Shown: positions 10,312-22,782, numbered from the stretch's first letter. The stretch is 64,000 nt of DNA from Marchantia polymorpha subsp. ruderalis (GCA_037833965.1 AP031353.1:25422501-25486500), one strand, 5' to 3'. Notes: generated from the sequence alone by a model not told the origin. Translations and numbers: made by a program.

Positions 10312-11546
10312 TTATTCAACAAAGATATCGCCTGCTTCAACCTTTTGGCGACATAAGTGCCAGTCAATTTCAAAATGCTTCATTCTATCATGGAACACAA
10401 GGTTGTTTGCAAGTTTTATCTCGCTTTGATCGTCCACGCCGATTGGAATGGGAGTGCAAGAAAAGCATCCAATTTCCTTCATTAATCTCTGAATCCAAGT
10501 AGCCATTATCGCACAGAGACTAAGAGCTCGGTATTCAGATTCGCTGTTGGATCAAGCCGTTGAGCTTTGCTTCTTGGAATTCCAAGACACTAGTGATGAA
10601 CCAAACATGAACAGATAAGCACTTGTGGAGATGCGATCATCCAAGTCTGCTACATAGTTGGCGTCAGAGTAATCTTATAGCTTGCTTTGCTCTCCATTTT
10701 CATAGAAAATGCAAAAAGAAGGATAACGCTTAAGGTAGTGATACGAGTGATAGAGCAGTTTGCGCACAAGACGCTTGTATATAGTGGTATCGACAGCAAG
10801 TGTGCCGGTGTTTCGGCGAAGTTGGAGACCTTCATTAAGTGGGATGAAACTTGGGCGACAATCATCGAAGGAGAATACAGCTAATATGAATAGCGCATAC
10901 GGATCTTGGTGGAGTAGTAATCCTCCAAGAGTATGTACAAATGAAACACCTAAGTACTTGGAGATTGTACCTTGATTAGTCATAGCAAACTCCTTCATGA
11001 GTGCAAGAGCAAGATCATCAATGAGTTGTGGATGACTTCCCTTAACATAGAGGTTGTCCACGTACAGGATTAGCAAGAGTATGTCACCTTGGTTTTGTAA
11101 AAGGTAAAGGTTTGGATCAGCTTGACTTCGTTCAAGACATCGGTTGAGGAGTGCAACATCAATGCGATGATACCATGCTCGTGGGCTTTGACCGAGACCA
11201 TAAAGAGCTTGCTTCAACTTGCAAACGTCGCGCTCATGTCCGCAAAGATGAAACTAAGAGGTTGCTGCATATACACTTACTCTTCAAGAACATCATTTAA
11301 GAATACTGTTTGGACATCAAGATGACGTATGGACTAGTTTTGATGTGCAGCAAATGCAGAAACAATGCAGATTGTCTTCCAACGTACAACAAGAGCAAAA
11401 GTATCACCATTATCAATGCCGTGTTGCTGTTGAAATCCACTAGCAACTAGTCTCGCCTTGTGTTGTGGCGGTTGACTGGATGAGCCGGGCTTGAGCTTGA
11501 ATATCCAACAAGCGGTGATTGCATGTTTGCCAGGCAAAAGAGACAT
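10312..11546 (-). other. Copia reverse transcriptase and RNase H region (fossil part)
   Basis: Recognisable words are 'HKARLVASGFQQQHGID' near the RT start, 'MKQALYGLGQSPRAWY', 'ILYVDNLYVKGSHPQ' (the catalytic YVDD region in altered form) and 'HFEIDWHLCRQKVEAGDI' in RNase H. It is part of the broken element at 9869-15374. Confidence 0.85.
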
Positions 11547-12359
11547 GAATTCTCATGTCTCATTGCAAATTAGTGATAAGTATTATGCTTCCATGGCTGC
11601 AATCCAGTTTGCATCATGACAAACGTCATCGAACGGCAAGTTGTCACTGTCGTCAGGTAGCAAATCAGTGTTGGCATTGGCTTCTACAGCAGCAATGTAT
11701 GCGTCAAGATGTCGAGGTGCTTGATGATTCTGTCCACATTGTCGAGGTGGAGTAGGAAGGAGAGATGCATCACCAGTTGCATGAGGAGATCAATATGGCA
11801 CAGTTGGAGAGCTCCTACCAAACATGCGATCAAGCAATTTGATGTCCATTGGGTGCAGAGATTCCGTGGATCACATTGGTGGCGAAGCATACTCCAGACC
11901 GTGTTGTGGTTGGTATGGGACCGAAGTGCGGTGACGTTCACAAGTCACCACTGGTCGTGTTGTAAAGTCAATGGGATCACCATCTGAATTTTTGGAAAAA
12001 CTAGCGGTGCCTTGGCCACTTTGCTCATTTTTTTGCGGTGGAGATTCATGAGGATATTGGAACTACAGTGGTGCCTTTGTAGGTAGTGGAACGATTGAAG
12101 CTGCAGTGTGACTAGTTGATGCGATAATTGAGTAAGGAAATAAAATTTTTAAGCACTCATCACTGATTGGCAACTCAAGTTGTGAAGATTCAAGGATATG
12201 CACATCACGTAAAACAATGATTTTACGAGTTCCAGGCTCATAGCAACGGTAGTCTTTTGCACGATTGTCACAGCTGAGTAAGATACACTCAGTTGACTGC
12301 AAATCCAACTTCCCTTGATGAGGTCGATGTTGATGAAAAAAAAATGTACTCCTAAAAAC

Positions 12360-12960
12360 TCAAAGATGAGAGACAGATGGTTTTCTGCCTGAGATCAGCT
12401 CCGTAAGTGTGACGTCCGACGTATGCTTGGAGCTTTGAATGTTGAAAATTTCACAAGCAGCATGTATTGCTTCCACCCAAAGATGGTTGGGTAGATTCTT
12501 GTCAAGAAGAAGACAACGAGTGATGTCCATCAAAGAGCGGTTGCGTCGTTCGACGACTCCATTTTGCTGAGGAGTGTAAAGGACAGTGAATTGGCGTTTA
12601 ATGCCATTGTCAAAACAATATGCTTCAAACACTCAAGAAGTAAACTCACCGCCATTGTCCGTTCGTAGCATAAGAACCGGCTACTTGTATTGAGCTTCAG
12701 CTTCACAATGAAATTGCTTGAACTTTTCAAAGGCCTCGTCCTTGCGAGACATGAATGATACCCAAGTAAAGCTTGAGTAATCATCAATAAAAGTGATAAA
12801 ATATCATGCACCTCCTAATGACGGGGTGCAAAACAGGCCACAAAGATCTAAGTGGATAAGTTCTAGTGGTGGAGAAGCGCGATTAGTGGCTTGTTTCAGA
12901 ATTTGTGTCCTTGCTTTCCTCAAAAACAGTTTGCACATGGTGTGTTGGAAACATGCAAGT
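12360..12960 (-). other. Copia integrase region (fossil part)
   Basis: The words 'YTPQQNGVVERRNRSLM' and 'NLPNHLWVEAIHAA' are typical of the catalytic-core end of Ty1/copia integrase. It is part of the broken element. Confidence 0.85.
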
Positions 12961-13036
12961 TGAGAAGCCCATCAACAGCGTGCGAAGCAATCATTTGACG
13001 AAGATCATCATAATTGAAGTGACCGAGTCTCTTGTG

Positions 13037-14761
13037 TCAAAGCTCAATTATGCTCGGCTTCTCCACTACAAGTATGTTGACTTTCACATTCGTAATGATG
13101 TCTTCTTGTAACTTGTATAAGCCTTGGCGATACTCCCAAGGTGCATAAGCTATGAACTCACGAGTGAATCTGTTTCGAATAAAGCAACCTTCACTTAGGA
13201 ATTCAAGGCTATGATTGCCATCTGCAATGAGTCCAACAGGAAAAAAGATTCTTGCGTATAGTTGATGAATATAAAACTTGCAGCACGGTTTGAACTTTAC
13301 CATTGGGAAGTTGAACATGAACATTTCCAACAGCAAGAACGTCGTGGTCGTGGCCGTGTCCATCGGCTGATGTAACTCCAGTGCAACGTTGATGCCGTAT
13401 TGTGGAGAACATGGATCGATAACGGTAATGTGATGAGTCGCACTAGAGTCCAAGTGCCAACGTGAGATGGTGGGTGGTGCGTCTTCAAGCACATTGAGTT
13501 CAATAACAAGAGTTTGGCCTATCATCGAAAGAGTTGATGGTGCCTCTTCAAGGAGTTCAAGAGTACGACTTTGGCCAACCAACGAGGAAATTGAATCATT
13601 TATCTGAAGGAAGTAGGCTTCGACGTCGGTGTCGTGATATTCTTCACTATGATCAACTGCATGAACTTGACCGCTACCATCGCAAAGACGTCGGAAATTT
13701 CTCATCTAGACGATGCTCCATATCGTGGAGTTGATCCACTAGCTCCTTGATCTCGCATTCATGATCAAGATGATCTTCCTCTAAAAAAAAAACATAAATG
13801 ATGTTTGGTCAGAGTCATAGGATCCGCTAGGTTTGAATCTCAGCTGGTAGGAATTGGACCCGCTAGGTTGCATTTGTTTAGAGCGATCTAAAGCTCAAGA
13901 TGTGGAGCCAGAGTGAGAATTACGTATTGGAAAACTACATCTACGGATATTATTGCTTGAGCACCCCGTGAAACTAGCTTGATTGTTCGGTCCATGACAA
14001 AACATGACTCTACGATTGCGATCTCTATGAACGGCAAGAGCCTCGCTAGTCCGGTCTTCATTGACTAAGCCTATTGTAATTCCCTCATTGAGAAGTATGG
14101 ATTCCATCTCATCAAAAAATGGTAGGACTATATTTTCCATAACATGCGATGTAAAATGTCATAGTCCTTAGGAAGGTTTTTCAATGTGTAATAAACTACG
14201 ACCTCGTGAGTCTGTGAGAACCACATTGACTTCTTCTAGGAGGTCAACTACGTTCCTAACCTCTGTAATGTGAACATCCATCGTGAGTGTTTCAGTTTTC
14301 CTCAAGACGAAAAACTTATGAACTAGATGAGCCTTACGGGTACCACCCTGAGAGTCGTATCTACGCTTCAGATTTGATCAACACGCATGAGGTACAGTGT
14401 ACCTCTTTCAGATTTTCATCGCAGAGTTTTTTACGTTGTTGATCAAAATGCCCTTGACTCTAAGAAGAGCTGCCCTTTTATGTAGACTAGTAGGAACGGA
14501 GGGTGGTAGGATGCAATAGTCAAAGAGACTAGAACTCGTGAGTGCATGCTGAAGTTTAATGAATCAGACGCCATAGTTGGCTGTTACTTCGAAATGGTAT
14601 GCCTCAGGAATGTTGGGATCATTTCCCGACTGAGATCCAAATGTATCACTAATTCTAGTGATTCGAGGAGAGTTGCTAATTGGTACTGTTTGCAGCATTG
14701 TTTCATCGCCTGTAGTGCCCACTTTACTAGTATCATCACCTAAGACGGAAGTCCTAGACAT
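13037..14761 (-). other. Copia gag and protease region (fossil part)
   Basis: The protease-like word 'WHLDSSATHHIT' lies near 13440-13480. A cysteine/histidine stretch near 13950-14010 may be a decayed zinc knuckle of gag. A likely gag start lies near 14761. It is part of the broken element. Confidence 0.65.
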
Positions 14762-15177
14762 GATGGGAGGTGAATGAAAAAATAAAATAAAAAACAACTC
14801 AAGAGCAATGACCGAAAAAACATGAAATAGGAAAGAGTACAGTCCTCGATCGAACGCAACTAAGTAAGCCTAAAGTGAAAAGGCAAATCTGAAAGTCGTC
14901 GCAGTCCGAACTCGGCATGACGGCGTAAGACACCAGGCAGACAAAGGTGTAGGTACCGTCATACCTTCCACATATTTTGCCACAACGAAGTGGGGGACAT
15001 GTACAGTAAGCTGAACGAAGGAAGCACACTTGGACAATCCGGTAGATGGTGGGCCTTGAGAATGACAAGCTTGTCACCATTACACAGGTCGGTATGTAAC
15101 TCTGTGTCTCGGAGGCTGGGACACGTAGTTGCAGAGTTTCCAGGGGGCCCTAAACCTTGGTAACACTACAAACTAGT

Positions 15178-15210
15178 GAGTTCTGTGTTTGTTGAACAAA
15201 CACAGAACTC
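15178..15210. repeat. Perfect 33-bp palindrome across the copia LTR/internal junction
   Basis: Arms 15178-15193 and 15195-15210 are perfect 16-bp complements around a single centre base. Twelve bases of the left arm lie outside the LTR, exactly where the tRNA primer-binding site is expected. No complement of initiator tRNA-Met is visible there. Confidence 0.8.
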
Positions 15211-15374
15211 ATTGTGTCACTATGAAGTAAAACGTTCAGGAAGGTTAATGAGAAATGATATATATTTAGTGATGTGACTAATGTCACTAACCACACTAAG
15301 AGCTTCCTTAACCCTAACCCTAAAGAAGCTTTCTAAGTGAAGTCTAACTATAGTAGAGAGGATAATGTTCAACA
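15190..15374 (-). repeat. Copia LTR (5' LTR in element orientation)
   Basis: This 185-bp repeat is flanked on its right by GATTC (15375-15379). It begins TGTTGAAC and ends GTTCAACA, a perfect 8-bp inverted terminal pair. Confidence 0.9.
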
Positions 15375-15379
15375 GATTC

Positions 15380-16330
15380 ATAATAGCTCGATGGTGGGTC
15401 TCGTTGGACGAAAGTACGAGCGTTCTCAGCAGAGCTCTGCAATTCAAGTAGCGCAAAAGCCATTTTGTTCATCTGCTAGTGGAGCAATACGGATATATTT
15501 ACTACTTAACACAAGTGGCATGTCTGGGAAGTAGAACCATTCACACACACCATTACACATTTGTCCTCGAGCTCTCTTTGATAATCCGCACAACGACTCC
15601 TTTTGCCACTAGTGGTCATGGTGGTATGGCACAATAATTACTTGCTATTATGCGCCCTTCGTCATCGTTTTGTCGAGCACTCCGCAGTCCAAGACTTTCA
15701 TATGCTTAGATGTCGTAGCTTAGTCAATTGTTCCAAATCTTGACCTTAGTGCAGGAAATTCAATGTACAAGGGTTTTCCTGTGAAATTCGCTTGGCAAGT
15801 ACTGGTCTGCCAGTAAGTCCCTTATAGAAACACGAATATATTCAGACTCTAACAATGACCCTGCTTTTAAACTATTACACATAAAGCATGGAACGCATGA
15901 TCTGATATTGAGTGTAAGTGCTCCAGTTTGTAGTTTGGGGGGGGTGGTTCAAACATTCTGTTACATGGAATTGAGCACGATCGGACATGCATGACGTATA
16001 TTAAATTATTTCAAGCAGTGTAATCGTCCAATAACCTTCCACGATCAATATAGTTCCCCAATGAGATTCCGGTCCGATTTCTCCATCTAAGAAGGAGCCG
16101 AGCCGACGATGTGGCGGAACACTGTTTTGCTGCGTAGTTGATTTCTAAACAGATTCGTGAGAGTTTGGATCTGCAAGATTGGTGCTGAGTAGATGGAGGA
16201 AGCAGATACTTTCCATCCTGCTGAGAGAGTAAAAGGACGAATCAAAGAGATCAGCAGTTTATGCTCGAACAGAAGATCGTTTGAGACCCAGACAATGCGA
16301 TCCACAATGTGGGAATTGAACTTCTTATGA
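15380..16330. other. No gene seen
   Basis: This is ordinary non-coding sequence right of the copia insertion. It contains a G8 run near 15937-15944 and no convincing exon. Confidence 0.4.
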
Positions 16331-16444
16331 GTCACACACAGCAAAAAGCTTACTGGCTCTTCCCTCACTCTAACTGTTATTTCCTGGGTCACACACAGCA
16401 GAGAAGCTTACTGGCTCTTCTCTCACTCTTACTGTTATCTCCTT
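16331..16444. repeat. 57-bp tandem duplication
   Basis: Units 16331-16387 and 16388-16444 both start 'gtcacacacagca' and run through 'ttactggctctt'. They differ at only a few positions, so the duplication is recent. Confidence 0.85.
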
Positions 16445-16961
16445 TCTGATTTTTTTATTTCAGTGGATATACACTCACCTGGTCATAAGATGCCTGTACG
16501 GCTGTGCAAGAGTTTACAAGCTCTGGTTCGTGCAACTGCTTACGTTTTGTTTCACATGGCAACAGTGATAAAATTGGAGACGCAATCGTACGAGACAAAT
16601 CTGCATGATACTGTGGAAAAGGAAATAGTCTGAGACGTTGATGGCTCCTCGGTCCAGCTATGTTGGCTTTTCAGCTTCGAAACTGCCGATGAGTATGCTG
16701 CCACGCATGTGGAAGGATGATTCCAGTTGCTGCTATTCTGGTATAACAGATCAATCTTCCAGCTCTCAAAGATGACTCACTACGAAAAATCACCGTCGTG
16801 GTTACTGGATTTCATAGACTTCGAGCTCGAGCTCTGTTCGATGAAGTCAGAAAAATAATGACAGAGGAATGTGTCAATCCGTTTCGACGACTCCAAACTC
16901 AGCATATGCGGAAGTAAACAGTCGGTAAAATCGGTATTTTGTATTTTGAAGCTAGGTTGAC

Positions 16962-17240
16962 ATGAAGTCGAAGAAGCCGTCGATGAGTACTTTGCAGATG
17001 AATGTGCTGGCAATTGTGATTCTCGCGTCGTGTTTCCTCTTGTCTGTCCTTCTGAATTATGTCTCGGCTCAAGGTATTGAGCAGCACTATTTGGAGCTGG
17101 GTCCTCTGGACGAAGCTGCGGATGTCTCAGAGTGGGATGCTATTTTAGAAGCCTACGCCAAAGACTGGAACAGCGATAAAGCATCAGCCTCCAAGAATGT
17201 CATCTGCGACTCAGTCCACTGCGAGGGAGCGGTTTTCTGA
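16962..17240 (+). CDS. Small secreted protein, unknown family
   Basis: This is a 92-residue frame from an ATG at 16962. Residues about 13-35 ('MNVLAIVILASCFLLSVLLN' and following) form a strong signal peptide or membrane anchor, with a likely cleavage after 'SAQG'. The mature part is about 55 residues, acidic at first (LDEAADVSEWD) and ending in a two-cysteine tail 'CDSVHCEGAVF'. The N-terminus before the hydrophobic stretch is basic, as in secreted proteins. An AATAAA lies 38 bp after the stop. I do not recognise the family. It could be an apoplastic peptide precursor or the first exon of a longer gene. Confidence 0.5.
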   Translation: MKSKKPSMSTLQMNVLAIVILASCFLLSVLLNYVSAQGIEQHYLELGPLDEAADVSEWDAILEAYAKDWNSDKASASKNVICDSVHCEGAVF

Positions 17241-17277
17241 GGGTGCCAAATGCTTTTATTCCTGTGCTGAAAGCGTG

Positions 17278-17283
17278 AATAAA
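17278..17283 (+). terminator. Polyadenylation signal AATAAA
   Basis: A canonical AATAAA 38 bp downstream of the stop codon of the small secreted protein at 16962-17240 supports a short single-exon transcript. Confidence 0.4.
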
Positions 17284-17289
17284 CCATGG

Positions 17290-19470
17290 AAGCAGCCTCT
17301 GCATCAGGTGATTGAAGAGCAACTTCAGGTGTATATTTGAGGTGATATATGAGCAGATCTGGTTTCCTTCAACAAGGGGGATATCTGTCAGTTTTAGATT
17401 TCACTTCGATATCCCTGCTCATGGTGACAGAAATGCTCATCACAGACGTAGAACTGAACTTCATGAATGACACAAACTGATGATAGCTTGGACTTAAGGA
17501 GTGCGGCAGACGATGACATGATTGTATTGCAAAAAATCTGTATGTCAATGAGATTATCCCTAGAATTCAATGCAAGACGTAGTCGAGTCGAGTTGGACTA
17601 TTTCCATTTTTATAAGGCAGGATGATTTGTCTAGACAAAGCGTTGACACAAATCAGAATGTGACGCTCAGTGTACATGCCGTTTCACAGTTATGTTACTC
17701 AAATTAGTACCATTGTGATTATCGCGCCGAAATCTTAAATTTTAGCCCTTTCTTGAGGTAAACCAACTGTAGGACTGAAGCAGATCACTATCCCAATAGT
17801 CCTACCCATTTGAATCATCAACTGATTAAAGCACAATGAAATGCAACTCCTCGCTACAAGGTATTCTCTTCCTGACCTCATGAAAACCGCCTGAGTCCAG
17901 AAAACTGGAAGTTACAATCGCGTTGGTAATACAGAGAAATGCCCTTGACCATTATTTGCTTCCCGTCACAGGTGTACACGGTTGTTTTTATCTTCATTGA
18001 TGTAACTTTAACTATCTCCTGGTGAGCTGTAGCTTCCTTAAAGCTGTAGATCTGCTCAAGCTCCGAGTTTCATCTTCTCTGTTTTTTAATTCCAGCACTT
18101 GTTGGTGCGCATGCTGCAAGACCGGAAGTTATTGAAGGCTATGGAAGCATCAGGAGGTGATTCTATCAGGGGCATTCCCTTTCGAGATAGGTGAAGAAGC
18201 CTGAATACCCTTAAAAATTCACCAACTCTGAAAAAAAAGCATACAGTCAAGCAGTTTACTCCATCCAACTCCATCGAACTGGATTTCTCCAAACTGAGTG
18301 TTAGCCTCGGACTTTCCGTTTCGCTTAGAGGAGAGGCGGGTTTTGAACTTTCATTCGATAACTTTTCCACTCTCATAACTCCTAGAGCTCCCTGAGGAAG
18401 GCTGAGTACCTTGAATGTCCAGTACCAGATCCAGTAGTTGTTCCAATCTTTCAACTTGGATTGACGACTCTCTCCTGCGGGAATCTCTATGAAAGCAAGT
18501 CAATTTCGTATCAGTAGAGTTCGCATATTTTAAGATTGTCAGCTGTGGGCTGTTCTGAGCGTTTCGTTGAGTTCAAAGAGTTTGAATTTAGGCTAGAGTT
18601 TAGATACTCTTTCAGTCCACTTTATTGCTTCCAGCATTTCCATAGGATGAACGGGCTGGTATTTGATGTTTCACTCCGGCGCATGCGTCAACCTGTCAAA
18701 TGCAACTTCTTTCCGTTGAATTTTGCAACACGTTACATTCTCCAAATTGTCAGCTGGTTGTGAGATTTTTAACAGCCTTTTATCCTTCTTGCCTAGTCCA
18801 GTAGTATAAAATCTTTTAATCACTCTCCAATTCCAGATATACGTAAGTTTTTTCTTGTCTTCCGACGTGCGAGACCAGCCAAAGTGCTGCAGATGTCAGG
18901 AGAATGTTACGTAAGGGCTCCGCTGAGCAAATAGACTATAACTTTAGCAGAGTAATTAAAGAAATCCTTGTGTAAATGGAAATAGTTTGGAAATAGTTTT
19001 CAATCAGCAATTGACGCGTCTCGGTTTCACCTCACTATCTGCGTCATTGCCCCAAGCGCAAAGATTACATTGAGCAGCGTCATAAGTTGGCAGCTTATGC
19101 TTTCGAGCATAAATTTGAATTCAGCGTTTTATTCTTCGATGAAGTGAAGAGCAGTCGGAACGATTGCATTTGCATTCAACTCTGACTCCTTTTTAACGAA
19201 ATCATTCTTTGCTGAAGATTTTTGTTCCAATCCTTCAGAAGCATAAAATGTGTGTTCCAGATCCTACTTGCAGTTCTAGTGCGAAAGCAATGACACATTT
19301 CTCTAACGAGCGAAAACAGAACATTTCAACTAACCGATCCGGGATTTCAACAGAGTTTCAAACGAGTTACAATCTGGAACTCGCAAGGTCGCAATAGACA
19401 AGACATGAATTTCCCTCTTCAGAATCATGGCTACAACCGTCAGTGCTTACTTGGTTTAGATGCTCAGATT
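17290..19470. other. No firm gene; possible unrecognised exon near 18090-18500
   Basis: Mostly non-coding. A minus-strand frame at 18086-18454 and an overlapping plus-strand frame at 18240-18400 both look protein-like, but neither matches a family I know and neither has a clear start and splice context. Confidence 0.25.
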
Positions 19471-19472
19471 GC

Positions 19473-19877
19473 TCAATAAAAAAGATCTCCACCTTCATGA
19501 AGCAACTCCCGAGAGTCACCTCCATATCTCATACATAGCTGTCGCACTTGCCATTGTCCATGTAGTTGTGTACAATGAACTCAAGGCACTGCTTGCAGCT
19601 AGGATAGTGGATTCCCCCCGGTACAGGATGCCAACCCGAAAGATATATTCGCGTCGTTGAGTGTATCACTTGCATCGTGCCATCTTCCCACTTTCACGTT
19701 AACATCCGTTATAAGCTTAGCATTGAGAGCGATAGAGTTGGAGCCGAAGAATGAAGTTGTTGGACTAGACTTGATCTCACTGCAGGAAGTACTGAAATCA
19801 GATAGGTCCGCTTGTTCATCAGAAGTCGCGAGGAGGGAGCCCAGTAAACACAGCAACAAGCTGATCCAATTGGCCAT
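19473..19877 (-). pseudogene. DUF26/Gnk2-domain (ginkbilobin-like) secreted protein, frameshifted
   Basis: The frame opens with an ATG at 19877 and a signal peptide ('MANWISLLLCLLGSLLA'). It then shows 'DFSTSC' (first domain cysteine) and, before a six-base C run on the plus strand (19614-19619), 'ISFGLASCTGG'. In the next frame the sequence continues '.IHYPSCKQCLEF', giving the diagnostic Gnk2 spacing C-X8-C-X2-C. A second frame change near 19530-19540 leads to an 'MRYGG' end resembling the 'C-x-LRY' end of the domain. DUF26 proteins are apoplastic; ginkbilobin binds mannose and is antifungal. Two frame changes suggest a pseudogene, although a homopolymer sequencing error could explain the first. 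Confidence 0.65.
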
Positions 19878-19879
19878 GC

Positions 19880-22440
19880 TGTCAAAGGGAATGCTTTCGG
19901 TGACTATTTGGGAGAGGAAAATGCCTGCAAGTTACATTGAGCCCAGCCCTGTTATTATCTGGATCCTGGCCTGGATTGTTTCGACAGAAAAGTGTGAAGA
20001 GTACTAAGCAATAAGTCCGAATAACAGTAACTTTTCACAGTCAAGTGACCAGAACGCTAAAACCTGCTTGCAGCGCTACCTCTCGTACTCACCTCTTCAG
20101 CTTCTTGAGTAGTCATGGCACTGATGAAAGTAGGGATTTTTCTATATATAAAAGAACAGCAGTAGCGAGCAATGAGCTGATCTAGCCTCTCAAGTGACAC
20201 ACATTTTACATTTTATTAAAATTAAGCTGTAAAGACTAAGAAAGAACATATTTTTCATATGACAATTATCTCTAAATCATCACTTTCTCGTCTAAGTGAA
20301 GACCACTTGCCATTGTTGCAAGATCAGAACATGTGAGGTTTTACACTTGGTCTGAAGTTGTTCGAAATTTTCTTAGCTATCCATATCGACTTCTCAAGGA
20401 AATCTGTCCTTCAAACCTGCAGTCGATCGGAAGTGAACGTAATCGAGATGTGCTCTTTTATGCTTACATGTTTAGTTCATGTTTTGTGCTGAACTGTATA
20501 TTCGAGTAAGAGACTGGACTTCATTTCGCTTTCTTAGTATATGAAATGCTGGATTGAACGGTCAGGAAATCCCTTGGAGGAGACAAAGCCTACAAAGCAA
20601 AGGAACGGCACTTGAAATTTGAGATGGATGGGAGTAAGAAGCCAAATATTTGGTAACTGTGCGCTCGGAGATGAAAAGGATACAGAAATGGTTATCTGGA
20701 GTTTAAGACGATTGACGCTGCATTATTTCATTCAAGATTGTTGGCGCTCCATTTGCTTAATTCATGACTTTCATGATTTTATCGGAACATATAATTTCAA
20801 TTACGTTAGTACAACCTTTTCAACAACTTTAATACCTTCGTATTATGACCTTACGACGAAATAAGCAGCTATTGAAAGGCACACCACAAACCCTGAGCCA
20901 GTTGCTTTGTACCTAAGGAATTCTATCGTATAATAGGCACTAGACTTGGACTGAACCTGTATGGGAAACAATATCTTCAACTGACTGACGAAACGATCAT
21001 TTGCAATAAAGTATAAACGTTTCATATAATTTTCCGCAAGAATCAGACTCCAAACCAATGCGGTCCTAACTAACCTCTGCTGTATACGCGGGAACCAGGG
21101 AATAGCACCATGTGAAGCAGCTTCGGAAATCGACTCAAATAAATAGCCATCGCTGTTATAAACCAAAAAAATCCAATGAGAATTTAGGCCTAGCGAATGA
21201 GCAGCACATAAAAATAATAATGCTTTATGAGTACCTTTTTACTTTGAATCATTAAAAAATTTTGTCGGTTCTGTTGCCCGCTTTCTCTACAGCTACTAGG
21301 AGAGCTTCGTAGATTTTACCCCTTCCTGAGTAATATTTTTTCTATTAATAAATTGATTTAATTCATGAGAGATGACTCATGTCTCATTAATTTCATTAAT
21401 ATTATTATCTACTACTAAAACTTTAAAATATATACTCATGTCACATGAATATATTTCTCGAGTCAATAGCAGAGCTGACTTGAAATTAAGCCATGAAGGA
21501 GATGGAACATGGGAATGCTGCAACGACTTTGTGGAATGTCTTACGATCGTGTTTGCAAGTCATTGTCAATAAGTGCGGGAATATATTGCATCTACTACGC
21601 TACTTAGGAGATGAATCCACATAATGCTACAGAGGTAAATTTCCAAATAGTGTCATCTCTTATTAATGACATTTTTCCAATACTGACATAGAACTCAAGA
21701 ACCATTAGATTTTACCTTGTAAATCTATCCAATACTAACTATTCTGTCACTATTGGTAATAGTGACATGTAATAACCTATCCAACTGTAATATTAAAAAA
21801 CAAGATTGACTTTTATTCTTTAATGTTTGTAGTATAGCCTAACTCCCAACCTTCGCTCGCCCGTTAACATGGCGTTGAACCTCATCACACTTACCATGCC
21901 TTGATTACCCCTTGTTGTCTCAGACCTTCCTTGCACTTGCTCTCCCGTCATGTCTACGCTCTCCCACACACTATTCTAGGAGAAACGGGAGAAAAAAACG
22001 GAAATGGTGGTTCTCTAATCACCATTTATTAAAATATATTTGTCTACACAATCCCACTATACCGACCTGTCCATTTTTATTTGTGTTATGATACTTTCAT
22101 TGTGTTGTTTCAATCATTTTACATTATTTTGTTTCAATCATTTTGCAGGTGAGAAAAGACACAAATCACTTACAAATTTTCTCAATTTTGTTTGTTCATT
22201 TTTTATCATTTATAACTTTAATTTACCTTGGAAATCTCAATATTGTTTGCTCACTTTCCACAAGTTATTTGCGATATGAAGTTATGGTTACTGAAGACAA
22301 TTCTATATTTAAATTCAAAGACAAGTTGTCAAGAATGATACTATCCGCTAAATATTTAACGAAGCCGCTAAATGCTACCCAAAATAGTATGAGAGACACT
22401 TCAAACCTAGCATCAATACGTGTCACTGTTGTGAAATTAA
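19880..22440. other. No gene seen; AT-rich tract with possible TATA near 20140-20152
   Basis: Read on the minus strand, a 'TTTTATATATAG' word at about 20140-20152 lies about 265 bp before the DUF26 start and could be its TATA box. The rest shows no convincing coding sequence. Confidence 0.3.
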
Positions 22441-22448
22441 ACTGTGTG

Positions 22449-22467
22449 TATATATATATATATATAT
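22449..22467. repeat. (TA)n microsatellite
   Basis: About nine TA dinucleotides in a row. Confidence 0.9.
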
Positions 22468-22782
22468 GCATTTATGTGCCTTCAGAAGGATCGAGCGGCG
22501 CAATCCATACATCTAGACATATGTGCAAGAATCGGGCACCTCAATTGCAGCAGAATTTAAAGACCTTTTTTTCAAATGAAGGTGGAATAAGTTGCCACGT
22601 CTGATTTCCCATTGCTTCTGCTAATAATTTTAAATTCAAATATTAACTTAGAAAGCGGTACCTTTAAAATCGAAGATCATTTCATTAAATCGAGAGGCCC
22701 AAATAGATGGAGATAACCAGCGTCAAGCAGATGTAGACCTTGTCAAAAGTCCTCATCCGTGTCCAGACTGGAAACACCAAAC

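Larger units (their letters stand above)
9869..15374 (-). mobile_element. Ty1/copia retroelement fossil, complete in structure
   Basis: The element is about 5.5 kb on the minus strand, bounded by LTRs of 181 and 185 bp and a perfect GATTC target duplication. On the minus strand the recognisable parts run gag (about 14761 to 13720), protease (around 13440, 'WHLDSSATHHIT'), integrase (about 12960-12360, 'TPQQNGVVERRNRSLMD'), reverse transcriptase (11546-10680, including 'LYVDNLYVKGS') and RNase H (10510-10310). That order defines Ty1/copia. It is broken throughout, with many breaks. The two LTRs differ at roughly 15% of positions by eye, so the insertion is old; the real age depends on an unknown local mutation rate. 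Confidence 0.92.

Noticed and set aside
15937-15944. G8 run as a possible quadruplex or regulatory site
   Set aside because: It is a single G run without partner runs nearby, so no quadruplex can form and no gene is adjacent.
18086-18454. Minus-strand 122-codon frame, with an overlapping plus-strand frame
   Set aside because: Both look somewhat protein-like, but there is no recognised motif, no clear start or splice pattern, and they exclude each other.
22143-22604. 153-codon plus-strand frame
   Set aside because: It is AT-rich, contains the TA microsatellite translated as Tyr/Ile runs, and has no motif.
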